A stretch of DNA of 64,000 nt from Comamonadaceae bacterium (GTDB lineage Bacteria > Pseudomonadota > Gammaproteobacteria > Burkholderiales > Burkholderiaceae_C). The notes below the pieces were generated by a model, which did no database searches, was not told the origin of the DNA, and worked only from the letters and a program-made list of their open reading frames with translations. Of the stretch, positions 37,450 to 46,511 are shown one piece after another. Each line of letters begins with the position of its first letter. Position 1 is the first letter of the stretch. The stretch lies in the NCBI GenBank assembly GCA_027486555.1, contig JAIXOX010000140.1, forward strand, positions 1-64,000, read 5' to 3'. A program made the translations under genes and the position numbers.

Positions 37450-39234
37450 ATGACCGCCATCCACTACACCGTTGAAGCCGCCGACCTGCACGCGCATCTG
37501 TTCAAGGTCACTTTGACGATTGCGCAGCCGCAGGCCTTGCAAACCGTGTCGCTGCCGGTCTGGATTCCGGGCAGTTATCTGGTGCGCGAGTTTTCCAAAA
37601 ACCTGCAAAACCTGATTGCCAAACAAGGCCGGCGCAGCTTGCCCACACAGCAGCAAGACAAGTGCAGCTGGACTATTGCTTGCAAGAGCGGGCAACCCCT
37701 GGTGCTGAGCTACGAGGTCTATGCCTTTGACAACTCGGTGCGCACCGCCTGGCTGGACAGCCAGCGCGGCTTTTTCAATGGCACCAGCCTGTGCCTGCGG
37801 GTGCACGGACAAGAACAAGCGCCGCACCAGCTGCAGTTGCAAGCCGTGAAGAGCCAACCCAGTTGGCAGGCGGCCACGGGTCTGACGCCGCTCAAAACCG
37901 ACAAAAAAGGATACGGTCTTTACCAAGCCGCGAACTACGACGAACTGGTGGACTGCCCGGTGGAGCTGGGCGCGTTCTGGAGCGGCAGCTTCAACGCCTG
38001 CGGCGTGCCGCACCGCTTTGTGGTGGCGGGCGCTCTGCCCTCCTTTGACGGTGACCGGTTGTTGGCCGACACGCAAAAAATTTGCGAAGCGGCGATTCAT
38101 TTCTGGCATGGATCGGCCAAGGCTGCGGTTAAAAAAACGCCACACAAAAACTACCTCTTCATGCTCAACGCCGTTCACGACGGCTATGGCGGTCTGGAGC
38201 ACCGCAACAGCACCGCGTTGATTTGCAAACGCGATGATTTGCCACGCCATGCCGGCCTGTCCGCCAGCCCGCGCAAGCATGAAGGCTACACCACGCTGCT
38301 GGGCCTGATCAGCCACGAGTACTTTCACACCTGGAACGTCAAACAACTGCGCCCGGATGCCTTTGCCCGCTACGACTACAGCCAGGAGAACTACACGCAG
38401 TTGCTGTGGTTCTTTGAAGGCTTCACCAGCTATTACGACGACATCCTGCTGCGCCGCGCAGGGCTGATTGACGACGCCACTTACATCGAACTGCTGGGCA
38501 AGACCCTCTTGCAGGTGCAGCAAACGCCAGGCCGCCATGTGCAAAGCGTGGCGCAGTCCAGCTTTGACGCCTGGGTCAAGTACTACCGCCAGGACGAAAA
38601 CACCGCCAACGCCACCGTGAGTTATTACACCAAGGGCGCGCTGGTGGCACTGTGCCTGGACCTGACGCTGCGCCGCGAATTCAAAACAGAGGGCCACACG
38701 CTCGACACCGTGATGCGCGGCCTGTGGAAACGCTGCAAGGCGGGCCCCATGCGCGAGCAAGACCTGCTGGACGAGCTCCAAGCCGTGACCGGCCGCAGCT
38801 GGGCTGTCGAGATTAAGAGCTGGGCGCACAGCACGCAAGAGCTGCCGCTGCGCGAGCTGCTCACGGGGCATGGCATCACCGTGGAAGCCGAGACCTCGGG
38901 CATGGCGCAGCGCCTAGGCCTGCGCGTTCTTGAGGCCGCAGGCAGTGTGCAGGTCAAAGTGGTGCTGCGCGGCGGCGCGGGCGAGGCCGCGGGCCTGGCT
39001 GCGGGTGATGAATGGTTAGGCTTGGACGTTGGGGCCAAGGGGCAAGGCGGCAGCTGGCGCCTGAGCAAACTCGACGAGTTGAGCGCCTTGCTGGGCAAAG
39101 AGCGTCAATTGACGGCCCTGGTCTCACGCGACAAACGCCTGCTGCGCTTGCCGCTCACGGTGCCTGCGCAATCCAGCCACTGGCAGCTGCGCGCACCCAA
39201 GGACCGCGCGGCCGGTCAGTGGCCTGCGGTCTGA
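37450..39234 (+). CDS. M61-family (glycyl aminopeptidase-like) metallopeptidase with PDZ domain
   Basis: This 594-residue zinc peptidase has an N-terminal beta domain, then a catalytic domain with HEYFH (His289, Glu290, His293) and downstream glutamate in WFFEGFTSYYDD (Glu323). The C-terminal ~100 residues form a PDZ domain (GGAGEAAGLAAGDEWLGLD). Family members include glycyl aminopeptidases. No signal peptide was seen, so it is probably cytosolic. Its stop is one base from that of convergent paaK. Confidence 0.88.
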   Translation: MTAIHYTVEAADLHAHLFKVTLTIAQPQALQTVSLPVWIPGSYLVREFSKNLQNLIAKQGRRSLPTQQQDKCSWTIACKSGQPLVLSYEVYAFDNSVRTAWLDSQRGFFNGTSLCLRVHGQEQAPHQLQLQAVKSQPSWQAATGLTPLKTDKKGYGLYQAANYDELVDCPVELGAFWSGSFNACGVPHRFVVAGALPSFDGDRLLADTQKICEAAIHFWHGSAKAAVKKTPHKNYLFMLNAVHDGYGGLEHRNSTALICKRDDLPRHAGLSASPRKHEGYTTLLGLISHEYFHTWNVKQLRPDAFARYDYSQENYTQLLWFFEGFTSYYDDILLRRAGLIDDATYIELLGKTLLQVQQTPGRHVQSVAQSSFDAWVKYYRQDENTANATVSYYTKGALVALCLDLTLRREFKTEGHTLDTVMRGLWKRCKAGPMREQDLLDELQAVTGRSWAVEIKSWAHSTQELPLRELLTGHGITVEAETSGMAQRLGLRVLEAAGSVQVKVVLRGGAGEAAGLAAGDEWLGLDVGAKGQGGSWRLSKLDELSALLGKERQLTALVSRDKRLLRLPLTVPAQSSHWQLRAPKDRAAGQWPAV

Positions 39235-39235
39235 T

Positions 39236-40537
39236 TCACTTGCCGCGCAAATCCACCACGCGTTTGGCTTTGCCCTGGCTTCGCTCAACGCCGCCTTCGG
39301 GCTTGAGCTCAATGGCCACGCTCGAACCGATGTAGACCTTGATCTCGTGCTGCAGCTGCTTGGCCGCCGCACGCGCTTCGATGCTTTCGGGCGACACGCC
39401 AGGCTTGGTTTCGATCAGCACTTTGAGGTCGTCCATCGGGCCTTCGCGGGTCAGCACGCACTGGTAGTGCGGGGCCAGCTCGGCGCGCTTCAAGATCAGC
39501 TCCTCGATCTGGCTGGGGAACACGTTCACGCCCCGAATGATCATCATGTCGTCGCTGCGGCCGGTGATCTTTTCCATGCGGCGCATGCTGCGGGCGGTGC
39601 CGGGCAGCAAACGCGTCAGGTCACGGGTGCGGTAGCGGATGATGGGCAGCGCTTCCTTGGTCAGGCTGGTGAAGACCAGCTCGCCCATTTCGCCATCGGC
39701 CACCGGCTCGCCGGTTTCAGGATTGATGATCTCGGGGTAGAAGTGGTCTTCCCAGATGGTCGGGCCGTCCTTGGTCTCGATGCATTCGCTGGCCACACCC
39801 GGCCCCATCACTTCAGACAGGCCATAGATGTCGACCGCGTCGATGTTCATGCGTTTTTCAATCGCAGCGCGCATGTCGTTGGTCCAGGGTTCAGCGCCGA
39901 AGATGCCGATGCGCAGCGAACTGGTCTTGGGGTCGATGCCTTGGCGCTCGAACTCGTCGGCAATCGCCAGCATGTAGCTGGGCGTGACCATGATGATGTT
40001 GGACTTGAAATCCTGGATCAGCTGCACCTGGCGCTCGGTCTGGCCGCCGCCAAAAGGCACGACCGTGAGGCCCAGTTTTTCTGCACCGTAATGCGCGCCC
40101 ATGCCGCCAGTGAACAAGCCATAACCGTAGCTGATGTGCACCATGTCACCCGGCTTGGCACCGCCTGCGCGAATGCTGCGGGCCACCACAGTGGACCAGG
40201 TGTCGATGTCTTTGAGGGTGTAACCCACCACGGTGGGCTTGCCGGTCGTGCCGCTGGAGGCATGGATGCGGGCGCAGTTTTCACGCGGCACGGCGAACAT
40301 GCCAAAGGGGTAACTGTCGCGCAAGTCCGACTTGGTGGTGAAGGGGAACTTGGCGATGTCGGCCAGGCTCTTGCAGTCATCGGGGTGCACGCCTGCGGCG
40401 TCGAATTTGGCACGGTACACGGGCGAATTGGCATAAGCGTGCTGCAGGGTTTGCTGCAGGCGCTTGAGCTGCAAGCTGCGCAGCTCGTCGATGCTGGCCT
40501 TTTCAATCGGCTCCAGGGGGAAGGCTTTGTCGGTCAT
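39236..40537 (-). CDS. paaK: Phenylacetate-CoA ligase
   Basis: This 433-residue AMP-forming ligase converts phenylacetate, ATP and CoA to phenylacetyl-CoA, the entry step of the aerobic phenylacetate pathway. Motifs: HASSGTTGKPTVVGYT (ATP-binding), YGLSEVMGPGVA, YRTRDLTRLL and a late lysine region (SQGKAKRVVD). The ATG at 40537 has GGAG seven bases upstream. It follows paaG-paaI, separated by a short palindromic repeat. Confidence 0.93.
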   Translation of the reverse strand: MTDKAFPLEPIEKASIDELRSLQLKRLQQTLQHAYANSPVYRAKFDAAGVHPDDCKSLADIAKFPFTTKSDLRDSYPFGMFAVPRENCARIHASSGTTGKPTVVGYTLKDIDTWSTVVARSIRAGGAKPGDMVHISYGYGLFTGGMGAHYGAEKLGLTVVPFGGGQTERQVQLIQDFKSNIIMVTPSYMLAIADEFERQGIDPKTSSLRIGIFGAEPWTNDMRAAIEKRMNIDAVDIYGLSEVMGPGVASECIETKDGPTIWEDHFYPEIINPETGEPVADGEMGELVFTSLTKEALPIIRYRTRDLTRLLPGTARSMRRMEKITGRSDDMMIIRGVNVFPSQIEELILKRAELAPHYQCVLTREGPMDDLKVLIETKPGVSPESIEARAAAKQLQHEIKVYIGSSVAIELKPEGGVERSQGKAKRVVDLRGK

Positions 40538-40599
40538 GGGGAACTCCGAATTCAAAAATCAAGGGGATGGCTGAGCGCAGTGCGCGTTGAAGACCTGGA

Positions 40600-40617
40600 T
40601 TCCCGCGTGCGCGGGAA
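40600..40617. repeat. Short palindromic repeat (TTCCCGC-GTGC-GCGGGAA)
   Basis: A perfect 7-bp stem with 4-nt loop lies between paaI and paaK, in the context GGATTCCCGCGTGCGCGGGAA. It looks like the short dispersed palindromes common in betaproteobacteria and could cap or protect the paaGI part of the transcript. Confidence 0.65.
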
Positions 40618-40630
40618 CGACATCCGGGAC

Positions 40631-41065
40631 TTATTCCGGGATCACGGTGCCCGGGATCTGCGCGCTTTTGCCACGGAACATGGCGATCACCTCACCGTTT
40701 TGCTTGGTGACTTTCATGTCGTAGATGCCGTGACGCCCACTCAGGGTCTGTTCAATGCCTTCACAAGTCAGCACATCGCCCAACTTGCCGGGCTTCAAAA
40801 ACTCGATGCTGCAACCCGCAGCCACCGCGTTCTTGTTGTAGCTGTTGCAGGCAAAGGCGAAGGTCGAATCGGCCAGCGTGAAGATGAAGCCGCCATGGCA
40901 AATTTGGTGGCCGTTCAGGTGCAAAGCTTTGACGGTCATGCGCATCACGGCTCGTCCGGGCTCGCAGGCCAGCAGTTCCATGCCCATGGTGTCTTTGGAG
41001 GCCACGTCGACGGCGAACATCGTCTCACCCACCAAGTGGGCCAGTGCTTGGGGGTCGCTCATCAT
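40631..41065 (-). CDS. paaI: Hydroxyphenylacetyl-CoA thioesterase PaaI
   Basis: This 144-residue hotdog-fold thioesterase releases CoA from dead-end ring-hydroxylated phenylacetyl-CoA. The core HQICHGGFIFTLADSTFAFACNSY contains the His-Gly-Gly and catalytic aspartate region of the PaaI family. The start overlaps paaG (ATGATG, either methionine possible). Confidence 0.9.
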   Translation of the reverse strand: MMSDPQALAHLVGETMFAVDVASKDTMGMELLACEPGRAVMRMTVKALHLNGHQICHGGFIFTLADSTFAFACNSYNKNAVAAGCSIEFLKPGKLGDVLTCEGIEQTLSGRHGIYDMKVTKQNGEVIAMFRGKSAQIPGTVIPE

Positions 41066-41865
41066 TCGCCTTTGAATTGGGGTGCGCGTTTTTCAAGGAA
41101 GGCCTGTACCCCCTCAAAGTAATCTTTCGTGCGGCCCATGGCCGACTGCATGTCGCGTTCCACATCCAGCTGTTCGGACAGACTGCGGGTGGTGGCGCCT
41201 TGCAGCAACGCACGGGTGGCCACCAGGGCTTGGGTGGGCATGCTCGCCAAACGCTGCGCCAGGGCCAAGGCAGCGGCCAAAGGGTCTTCGGCCACGTCCC
41301 AAATCAAACCCCATTCCTTGGCCTGCTGGGCCGGCAACTTGTCGCCCGTCATGGCCAAGGCCAGCGCTCGCGGTAGCCCCAAGCGCTCGACCAGCAACCA
41401 GCTGCTGCCCGCATCCGGGATCAATCCGATTTTGCTGAAGGCTTGAATGAAGCTGGCCTGAGGGGCCGCAATGGCGATGTCACAGGCCATGGCCACCGAT
41501 GCGCCTGCACCTGCAGCCACCCCGTTCACAGCAGCCACAATGGGCATGCGCAAGGATTGGATGCGCCGAGTGGTGGGGTTAAAAGCCTGGTCAATGATGG
41601 GACCAGGATCGGCCCGAGCCACACGGTCAGGACCCGGCGTGAAGTCAAAGGACGACAAATCGGCACCGGCGCAAAAACCCCGTCCAGCGCCGGTCAACAC
41701 CATGGCGCGAATCTGGGCGTTGGCTTCGGCTTGGTCAAAAGCCGCCCACAAATCGTGGTGCATTTGACGGTCAAAACTGTTCAGCGCAGCAGGCCGGTTG
41801 AGCGTGACCACCGCCACAGGGCCGTGTTCTTCATACAAAACAGTGGATGATGATGGATCAGTCAT
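41062..41865 (-). CDS. paaG: 1,2-epoxyphenylacetyl-CoA isomerase
   Basis: This 267-residue crotonase-fold enzyme isomerises ring 1,2-epoxyphenylacetyl-CoA to the oxepin-CoA. Motifs: LTGAGRGFCAGADLSSFD (oxyanion hole) and VAAGAGASVAMACDIAIAA, and the family aspartate region SKIGLIPDAGSSWLLVERLG. It heads a paaG-paaI-paaK operon with a PaaR-like operator just upstream. The epoxidase paaABCDE and paaZ are not in this window. Confidence 0.88.
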   Translation of the reverse strand: MTDPSSSTVLYEEHGPVAVVTLNRPAALNSFDRQMHHDLWAAFDQAEANAQIRAMVLTGAGRGFCAGADLSSFDFTPGPDRVARADPGPIIDQAFNPTTRRIQSLRMPIVAAVNGVAAGAGASVAMACDIAIAAPQASFIQAFSKIGLIPDAGSSWLLVERLGLPRALALAMTGDKLPAQQAKEWGLIWDVAEDPLAAALALAQRLASMPTQALVATRALLQGATTRSLSEQLDVERDMQSAMGRTKDYFEGVQAFLEKRAPQFKGE

Positions 41866-41892
41866 GAAAATCTCCGAATGCGAAAATGTACC

Positions 41893-41918
41893 ATTAACCG
41901 ACCAATCGGTTGGTTAAT
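41893..41918. promoter_or_regulatory. PaaR/TetR-like operator
   Basis: A 26-bp imperfect palindrome centred on ACCGACCAATCGGTTGGT with outer ATTA/TAAT lies 28 bp upstream of paaG, in the promoter gap shared with the divergent enoyl-CoA hydratase. Alternating ACCNACC/GGTNGGT blocks resemble PaaR (TetR-family) sites. The regulator gene is not in the window. Confidence 0.65.
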
Positions 41919-42034
41919 TATTACCATGGGTTTTCCCTAGGTTTTGGTGCCAGCAGGGCCTGAAAGCCGTGGGTCAGCGCCTTGGGTATAGTGAGCCCAT
42001 TCATTCCGTTTGACGCTCACCCAGGAGACAGCAC

Positions 42035-42814
42035 TTGACCTACGAAAACATTGAAGTCCGCACCGAAGGCGGGCAAGTCGGCATCATCACCCTCAACCGC
42101 CCCAAAGCCCTGAACGCCCTGAACGGTGCGCTGATGGACGAACTGGGCGCGGCCCTCAAAGCCTTTGACGCCGACGAGGCCATTGGCTGCATCGTCATCA
42201 CTGGCAGCGAAAAAGCCTTTGCTGCTGGCGCTGACATTTCGGCCATGGCGAAGTTCAATTTTCACGATGTTTACAAAAACGACTTCATCACCCGCAACTG
42301 GGAAACCATCCGCTCTATCCGCAAACCCGTGATCGCGGCCGTGAGTGGATTTGCGCTGGGCGGTGGCTGCGAGCTGGCCATGATGTGCGACTTCATCATC
42401 GCTGCCGACAACGCCAAGTTTGGTCAGCCCGAAATCAAAATCGGCATCATCCCTGGCGCAGGCGGCACGCAGCGCCTTCCCCGCGCCATGGGCAAATCCA
42501 AAGCCATGGATCTGGTGCTCACAGGCCGCATGATGGACGCGGCAGAAGCCGAACGTGGTGGCTTGGTCAGCCGCGTGGTGCCGCTGGACAAGTTGATGGA
42601 CGAAACACTGGGGGCCGCTTTGATGATTTGTGGCTATGGCCAACTGGCGACCATGGCGGCCAAAGAAAGCGTGAACCGCGCTTTTGAAAGCGGGCTGAGC
42701 GACGGCGTGATGTTCGAGCGCCGCCTGTTCCACGGCCTGTTTGCCACCGCCGACCAAAAAGAAGGCATGGACGCGTTTTTGAACAAACGCGCACCGAAGT
42801 TCATCCACGGTTGA
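42035..42814 (+). CDS. Enoyl-CoA hydratase
   Basis: This 259-residue hydratase is a clear short-chain crotonase: [16 protein letters not shown] (first oxyanion loop), [13 protein letters not shown] (second), with glutamates in GCELA and [19 protein letters not shown] at the expected catalytic positions. The start is TTG, supported by AGGAGA seven bases upstream and by alignment with the family N-terminus. It is divergent from paaG and shares the PaaR-like operator, so it may act as PaaF or in beta-oxidation. Confidence 0.9.
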   Translation: MTYENIEVRTEGGQVGIITLNRPKALNALNGALMDELGAALKAFDADEAIGCIVITGSEKAFAAGADISAMAKFNFHDVYKNDFITRNWETIRSIRKPVIAAVSGFALGGGCELAMMCDFIIAADNAKFGQPEIKIGIIPGAGGTQRLPRAMGKSKAMDLVLTGRMMDAAEAERGGLVSRVVPLDKLMDETLGAALMICGYGQLATMAAKESVNRAFESGLSDGVMFERRLFHGLFATADQKEGMDAFLNKRAPKFIHG

Positions 42815-42851
42815 GACACTTGGGCCTTTGGGCCGGTGCCCAGACTTTGGT

Positions 42852-43012
42852 GAGATGGTAATCAGGGCGTGTGCCACACCCATCGCGCACAGGGTGCGCT
42901 CCTACAAAGCAGAGCCCCAGTGGGTGGGCCCAGCGCCGCGCATTTGTAGCAGCCCCAGCTGGTGGACCTAGCGCCTCGCATTTGTAGCAGCCCACCCCTG
43001 TGGGCGATCAAC
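42852..43012. repeat. REP-like repeat cluster
   Basis: 42852-42907 repeats the loop and right arm of the hairpin at 12241-12315 with a few changes; its left arm is missing. It is followed by two diverged tandem units sharing GCGCCxCGCATTTGTAGCAGCCC (42931 and 42970 onward). The cluster fills the gap between convergent enoyl-CoA hydratase and fdhD genes. Confidence 0.65.
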
Positions 43013-43025
43013 CCCTGTCGTTCAA

Positions 43026-43910
43026 TCAGTTGGCTGGCGTCAGCAGCTCAGGCTGCCAAACCAGCCGCTCGGGCGCGCTGAAGCACAAGAAGCGCTTGTT
43101 GGTGGCGCGGCCAATGGCGCACAGGCCCAGGCGCTGGGCCACGTCCAGGCCCATTTGTGTGATGCCGCTGCGCGAGACGACCACGGGCACGCCCATCTGG
43201 GCCGACTTGATGACCATCTCGCTGGTCAAGCGTCCGGTGGTGTAAAACACCTTGTCTTGGCCGCTCACATCGTGCATCCACATCCAACCGGCAATGGTGT
43301 CCACCGCGTTGTGTCGCCCCACGTCTTCGACGAACATGAGCATCTCCTCGCCCTGAAACAAGGCGCAGCCGTGCACCGAGCCAGACGATTTGTAGGTGGT
43401 TTCTTGCAAGCGCATGGCGTTGACGACACCGTAGAGCTGGCTTTGGGTGATGTGCGCGGGAGGTAATTCAATCTCGTCGATGTGGACCATCAAATCGCCG
43501 AACACGCTGCCTTGGCCGCAGCCGGTGGTCACCACCCGGTCAGCACTGCGTTCAACGACCACTTGAGCCCCCGCGCGGGTTTTGACTGCGGCCACGCCGG
43601 GCTCACCGATTTCGCCTTCTCCAATCGTCCAATCCACGGTGATCGATTCAATTTGGTCCACCGAATCCACCAAACGTTGGTTGCGCAAGAAGCCCAAGAC
43701 CAGCCACTCGGGCTCAGCGCCCAAGGTCATCAGCGTCACCAGTTCTTTTTTGTCCACATAAACGGTCAGTGCCCTCTCTGCGGGAATTTGCGTTTCGGAG
43801 TGTTCACCCAACTCGTTGCACACTTTCACATGGCGGGTCAGTGGTGCACGCGTTTGCGTGATGTGGGGCTTGGCCAAATTGGGCACAGGGATATTCATTG
43901 CAGCAGACAT
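43026..43910 (-). CDS. fdhD: Formate dehydrogenase accessory sulfurtransferase FdhD
   Basis: This 294-residue protein transfers sulfur from IscS to the molybdenum cofactor, which activates formate dehydrogenase. Typical segments are PAERALTVYVDKKELVTLMTLG, FVEDVGRHNAVDTIAGWMW, FYTTGRLTSEMVIKSAQMGVPVVVSRSG. The active loop reads TTGCGQGS, with one cysteine where the E. coli protein has a CXXC pair. It serves the fdsA enzyme 7 kb away. Confidence 0.92.
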   Translation of the reverse strand: MSAAMNIPVPNLAKPHITQTRAPLTRHVKVCNELGEHSETQIPAERALTVYVDKKELVTLMTLGAEPEWLVLGFLRNQRLVDSVDQIESITVDWTIGEGEIGEPGVAAVKTRAGAQVVVERSADRVVTTGCGQGSVFGDLMVHIDEIELPPAHITQSQLYGVVNAMRLQETTYKSSGSVHGCALFQGEEMLMFVEDVGRHNAVDTIAGWMWMHDVSGQDKVFYTTGRLTSEMVIKSAQMGVPVVVSRSGITQMGLDVAQRLGLCAIGRATNKRFLCFSAPERLVWQPELLTPAN

Positions 43911-44277
43911 GGCATGAGCCTAACGCAACTGGCCCCCGACCTTGTCCACGGGGGATCTGGAAGTGACAAAGATCAGAGAATCAGCCTTTTTTGGGAGGTG
44001 CCGCAGCAGGCTTGGCCCCAGCGGGCAACTTGCCTCAGGCCAAACGGTTGCGACCGTTTTTCTCGAACCCGTCTTGACAAAAGCAAGCCAATCGCCCGGC
44101 AGAACATCAGACTTGATCAAGAAATGGCATGGGCCATCTTTGTGTCTGCCGAGCTGGCTTTCAAGGTCAAAACCCTTGTTGACCCGGCCCTGTGAAGTTT
44201 GAAGTGAATTTTTTGTCTCGGGCACAGCGGCCAGCGATGCGAGGTGTGAGGGAGCTCTGTGATCGGGGTGATTGGTT

Positions 44278-44410
44278 GTGGTCTGCGAGGCTTTTCGCGA
44301 CGAGGGCGTCGCTCCTACAGGGGCGAATGCATGCATTTGTGGGAGCCCCGCCGCCTGGGCGATGGTGGGTGGTCTGCGAGGCTTTTCGCGACGAGGGCGT
44401 CGCTCCTACA
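44278..44410. repeat. 42-bp direct repeat of REP type
   Basis: Identical 42-bp copies lie at 44278-44319 and 44369-44410 (91-bp period). Both end in GAGGGCGTCGCTCCTACA, the same end found in the hairpin at 53000-53064. Between them is a TGTGGGAGCCCCGCC half-element, so the pair can fold as a REP doublet. Confidence 0.75.
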
Positions 44411-44499
44411 AAAAAAGGGTTCGAACAAACATGATCGGGGCGCATCAGCGGTTCAAAACCATTTTCGTCAAGCGGGTGACAGCCGAATCCTCAAAGAAC

Positions 44500-44548
44500 A
44501 AAAAAACGCCCTTGCGCACAAACCACTTGGGCTTTGTGTACAAGGGCG
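44500..44548 (-). terminator. Rho-independent terminator after dctM
   Basis: On the minus strand a 16-bp stem (CGCCCTTGTACACAAA against TTTGTGCGCAAGGGCG, two mismatches) with a 10-nt loop is followed by seven T. It starts 13 bp past the stop codon of the large TRAP permease, a textbook intrinsic terminator for this operon. Confidence 0.8.
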
Positions 44549-44561
44549 CAGGGTGTTCTGT

Positions 44562-46511
44562 TTATTTGTACAGAACTTCAGGCAACCACATGCCAATGGC
44601 AGGGAACATGTAGAGCAACACAATCGCAAAAACCTGGATCGCCATGAAAGGCAGCATGCCTGCGAAGATCTGGTTCAGCGTGACGTGTGGTGGGCTGACG
44701 CCCTTCAAGTAGAACGCCGCCATGGCCACAGGTGGGCTCAAGAATGCGGTCTGCAAGTTCAGGGCCACCAACAAGCCAAAGAACAGCGGATCAATGCCGA
44801 AGTGCGGCAGCAAGGGGATGAAGATCGGCATGAAAATCACGATGATCTCTGTCCACTCCAAAGGCCAACCCAACAAGAAAATCACCACTTGCGCCAAGAT
44901 CATGAACTGCACGGGCGTCAAGTCCATGCCCAGCACCCAGGTGTTGATGATCTCTTGGCCACCCAGCAAGGCAAACGCAGCCGAGAAAATGCTGGAACCC
45001 ACAAACAACCAACACACCATGGCGCTGGTTTTGGCCGTCAGGTACACCGACTCGCGCAGCACAGCATAGTTGAGCCTGCGGTAAGCGGCCGCCAGCAGCA
45101 AGCCGCCCAACGAACCCATGGCCGCCGCTTCGGTCGGTGTGGCCAAACCAAACACGATGGTGCCCAGCACCGCCAAAATCATGATGGCCAGCGGGAAAAA
45201 CGAGCCCAGCAGCATCTTGAAAATCTCAAGCCTTGCGAAGCTGAAGTAGGCATAGAAGATGGCCAAGGCCACTGCGCAGCTGGCCAAGCCAATCCAGAAG
45301 GACGGCGGCGCTTCTTGACGCTCAGCGTCACCCGCTGGTGCTTCTGCCGCAGCACTGACTGCGACCGTCGCAGGCTCTTTGGCAGGCTCTGAAGCTGGTA
45401 CCGCTTCTGCTTTGACTTCTTCGGTCGCAGCAGGTGGGGTTTGCAAGCCGTCGGTTTCGGGTTCTGCCAAACCGCTGACGTTTTCCTCTTCTGCAGAATC
45501 TGCGGAATCGGACAATTCACCACCCATGGCCACCACACCCTCGACCGTCTCAACGGGCAGTGGCGCAGTCACTTTGAAGTAAATGGTGCCCATGATGGCG
45601 GCCACCGCCAGAGCGGGCAGCAAAGCGATTCCCAAGTTGTTGAGCAACTCGCGCAACGGCACGGCCGCATTGCGCTTGCCTTTGATCGCACCAATCAAGC
45701 CTGGCAACACGTTGTTGCTGATGTCTTTGGACACCACTTGCGCAAACGCTGGCAAGGGCACGATGCGGTCTTCGGCCGACATGGGCGGGGCCATGCTGGG
45801 CTTGATTTTGGCAATGATGACCACATACAGCACATACAAAGTGGCCAACATGATGCCGGGGAAAAAGGCACCGGCATACAGCTTGACCACCGACACGCCA
45901 GCGGTCGCGCCGTAGACGATCAACATCACCGATGGTGGAATCAAAATGCCCAAACAACCGCCTGCGGTGATGGCACCCGCCGACAACTGTACGCTGTAAC
46001 CCGCGCGCAGCATGGCCGGCAGCGCCAGCAAGCCCATGAGCGTGACCACAGCGCCCACGATGCCCGTGGCCGTGGCAAAAATGGCGCAGGTCACGATGGT
46101 GGCCACTGCCAAGGAACCCGGAACACGGGCCATCGCCAAGTGCATGCTCTTGAAGAGTTTTTCGATCAGGTTGGCGCGTTCAATCAGGTAACCCATGAAC
46201 ACGAACAAGGGGATCGAAATCAGCACGTCGTTCGACATGACCGAGAAGGCGCGCTGAACCATCAGGACGAGCGTTTGCTGTACCGCCAGATCGGGGTTGG
46301 AGCTTCGGTAAGCAATCCAGGCGAAGATCATGCCCATACCCATGAGGGTGAAGGCTGTGGGGAAACCCAACATGATCGCGACCACCACCAAGGCCAGCAT
46401 CAACAGTCCCAAATGCCCGTTGGACATATCGGCCGGTGCAGGCAACAAAACAAAGGCCGACAACACGACCAAGGCCATGATCGTCAGGCCAAACCAGACT
46501 TCTTTTTTCAT
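44562..46511 (-). CDS. TRAP transporter large permease with extended central insert
   Basis: This permease has 649 residues against about 430 for ordinary DctM. The N-terminal third (AITAGGCLGILIPPSVMLIVYG) and C-terminal third (LGWPLEWTEIIVIFMPIFIPLLPHFGIDP) are normal DctM. Between them are an extra membrane-associated segment and an Ala/Glu/Pro-rich low-complexity stretch at about residues 315-403 (plus coordinates about 45300-45570). Such long DctM proteins belong to a TRAP subgroup with larger subunits. The start overlaps dctQ by 4 bp. Confidence 0.85.
   Translation of the reverse strand: MKKEVWFGLTIMALVVLSAFVLLPAPADMSNGHLGLLMLALVVVAIMLGFPTAFTLMGMGMIFAWIAYRSSNPDLAVQQTLVLMVQRAFSVMSNDVLISIPLFVFMGYLIERANLIEKLFKSMHLAMARVPGSLAVATIVTCAIFATATGIVGAVVTLMGLLALPAMLRAGYSVQLSAGAITAGGCLGILIPPSVMLIVYGATAGVSVVKLYAGAFFPGIMLATLYVLYVVIIAKIKPSMAPPMSAEDRIVPLPAFAQVVSKDISNNVLPGLIGAIKGKRNAAVPLRELLNNLGIALLPALAVAAIMGTIYFKVTAPLPVETVEGVVAMGGELSDSADSAEEENVSGLAEPETDGLQTPPAATEEVKAEAVPASEPAKEPATVAVSAAAEAPAGDAERQEAPPSFWIGLASCAVALAIFYAYFSFARLEIFKMLLGSFFPLAIMILAVLGTIVFGLATPTEAAAMGSLGGLLLAAAYRRLNYAVLRESVYLTAKTSAMVCWLFVGSSIFSAAFALLGGQEIINTWVLGMDLTPVQFMILAQVVIFLLGWPLEWTEIIVIFMPIFIPLLPHFGIDPLFFGLLVALNLQTAFLSPPVAMAAFYLKGVSPPHVTLNQIFAGMLPFMAIQVFAIVLLYMFPAIGMWLPEVLYK

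Larger units (their letters stand above)
43911..44561. other. Intergenic region with REP direct repeats
   Basis: This 650-bp gap between fdhD and the TRAP genes contains a perfect 42-bp direct repeat, a single REP half (near 44336) and a terminator (separate entries). A minus-strand open frame ends at 43920, 9 bp before fdhD. Its last ~70 codons look faintly gene-like, but its upstream part is REP sequence, so I do not call it. Confidence 0.5.

Noticed and set aside
39347-41122. A 591-codon plus-strand frame opposite paaK and paaI
   Set aside because: It spans two well-supported genes on the other strand plus their gap, so it is a composition shadow.
43026-43910. fdhD as an inactivated gene because the CXXC pair is reduced to one cysteine
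   Set aside because: All other segments are intact and full length, and a single-cysteine TTGCGQGS loop fits the variation I know in this family.
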